Positions 34,120-34,638 of a stretch of 34,638 nt of DNA are shown in pieces; the first letter of the stretch is position 1; the number at the start of each line of letters is the position of its first letter. The DNA is taken from the NCBI RefSeq assembly GCF_003247215.1, contig NZ_QKAP01000123.1, positions 1 to 34,638 on the forward strand, read 5' to 3'. The position numbers and the translations under genes were made by a program. The notes beneath the pieces were generated by a model that was not told the origin of the DNA, searched no databases, and saw only the letters and a program-made list of their open reading frames with translations. Source of the stretch: Malonomonas rubra. GTDB lineage: Bacteria > Desulfobacterota > Desulfuromonadia > Desulfuromonadales > Geopsychrobacteraceae.

Positions 34120-34638
34120 TTAATCAGCTTCGCTGATCACGCCATTATTGACAGTGAAAACCTTGCTTTTTTCAAAAAAATTGGTCTGTTTGAAATCTGT
34201 CGAGGTTATAAATACCTGGCCAGAATTTTCCAGTAGATTTTCCAAAAGGGTATTTTTTCTTTTTGCATCGAGTTCACTAGTCATATCATCCAAAATCAAC
34301 ACCGGATAATGACCCTGAACTGATTTATAGTCAAGAATCTGAGCGGTTTTATAAGAAATAACCATTGATCGTTTTTGTCCCTGCGAAGCATAAACACTGG
34401 CTGGTTTACCATTTAAACTAAAAATAATGTCCTCCTTGTGAGGACCTACCAGCGTATATCCAAGCTGTCTCTCTCGCACTTGCTTGCGTGAAAAATCTTC
34501 CTTTAGTGAATCTTCAATAGAATCTTCTGGATACTTTTTTGAATAATTTAGAAAATATTCTTCTGAATTAATTCTTCTAAAATCATCGCTAACAAAAAAA
34601 CTGTTTATTTTATTTATATATGAAATTCTCTTTTTAAT
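34120..34638 (-). CDS. recF: DNA replication and repair protein RecF, C-terminal part (cut by window edge)
   Basis: The last 172 residues of RecF, open in frame to the right edge. RecF is an SMC-like ATPase that helps load RecA at gaps. LGYTLVGPHKEDI, ASQGQKRSMVISYKTAQ (ABC signature region) and YPVLILDDMTSELD (Walker B with following Glu) are typical; VFITSTD follows. The Walker A end is outside the window. A GTG at 34479 is internal. The part beyond about 34480 is very AT-rich and encodes a poorly conserved Lys/Ser/Asn-rich stretch. The order recF-gyrB-gyrA implies dnaA-dnaN further right. Confidence 0.95.
   Translation of the reverse strand: MKKRISYINKINSFFVSDDFRRINSEEYFLNYSKKYPEDSIEDSLKEDFSRKQVRERQLGYTLVGPHKEDIIFSLNGKPASVYASQGQKRSMVISYKTAQILDYKSVQGHYPVLILDDMTSELDAKRKNTLLENLLENSGQVFITSTDFKQTNFFEKSKVFTVNNGVISEAD

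Overview
The window is ordinary chromosomal DNA from a Gram-negative bacterium. Gene content and order point to Desulfuromonadia (the Geobacter/Desulfuromonas/Pelobacter group). The signs are a complete tolQRAB-pal-cpoB cluster, a DUF3373-type porin beside a monohaem cytochrome c, FolE2 with QueC, a selenocysteine tRNA, and the run recF-gyrB-gyrA-TPR gene-gpsA-cyclophilin at the right end. This placement is by recalled family and synteny, not by a search. recF-gyrB-gyrA normally follows dnaA-dnaN, so the replication origin probably lies a few kb beyond the right edge, and the window is written in reverse relative to dnaA.

Layout. 1-211: 3' end of methylglyoxal synthase. 212-1295: AT-rich, gene-poor DNA holding tRNA-Sec (minus strand) with its terminator. 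1296-5381 (plus): cytochrome c, outer-membrane porin, and a cation/proton antiporter with CBS domains. 5460-10296 (minus): the Tol-Pal envelope operon, with a strong sigma70-like promoter upstream of tolQ and a second one before pal. 10409-14100 (minus): a DUF2064 glycosyltransferase-like gene, folE2 and queC (queuosine precursor synthesis), and pyruvate kinase. 14333-16732 (plus): penicillin-binding protein 1A, divergent from pyruvate kinase. 16794-17848 (minus): a small MshEN-like protein and a glycerophosphodiesterase. 18137-19764 (plus): an EamA transporter and TrmO. 19871-22733 (minus): a small SAP-like protein and aconitase. 23048-23248 (plus): a cold-shock protein. 23362-25041 (minus): a decayed multidomain gene (protein-kinase-like, coiled-coil and NTF2-like parts). 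25194-34638 (minus): nth, a degenerate EEP-fold gene, cyclophilin, gpsA, a TPR protein, gyrA, gyrB and the 3' part of recF.

How the genes work together. The Tol-Pal genes form one proton-driven envelope machine. FolE2 and QueC are two steps of the preQ0/queuosine route. PBP1A and Tol-Pal both serve the cell wall. Gyrase and RecF belong to the origin-proximal replication block. The remaining genes are central metabolism or housekeeping.

I did not find a convincing undescribed multi-gene system, defence island, CRISPR array, prophage or insertion sequence. The most interesting items are a tight triple DnaA-box cluster overlapping the start of the DUF2064 gene, a second DnaA-box pair before nth, the decayed pseudokinase gene, an EEP-fold protein with most of its catalytic residues substituted, and a repeated CAATCCT motif in the gene-poor stretch upstream of the cytochrome gene.
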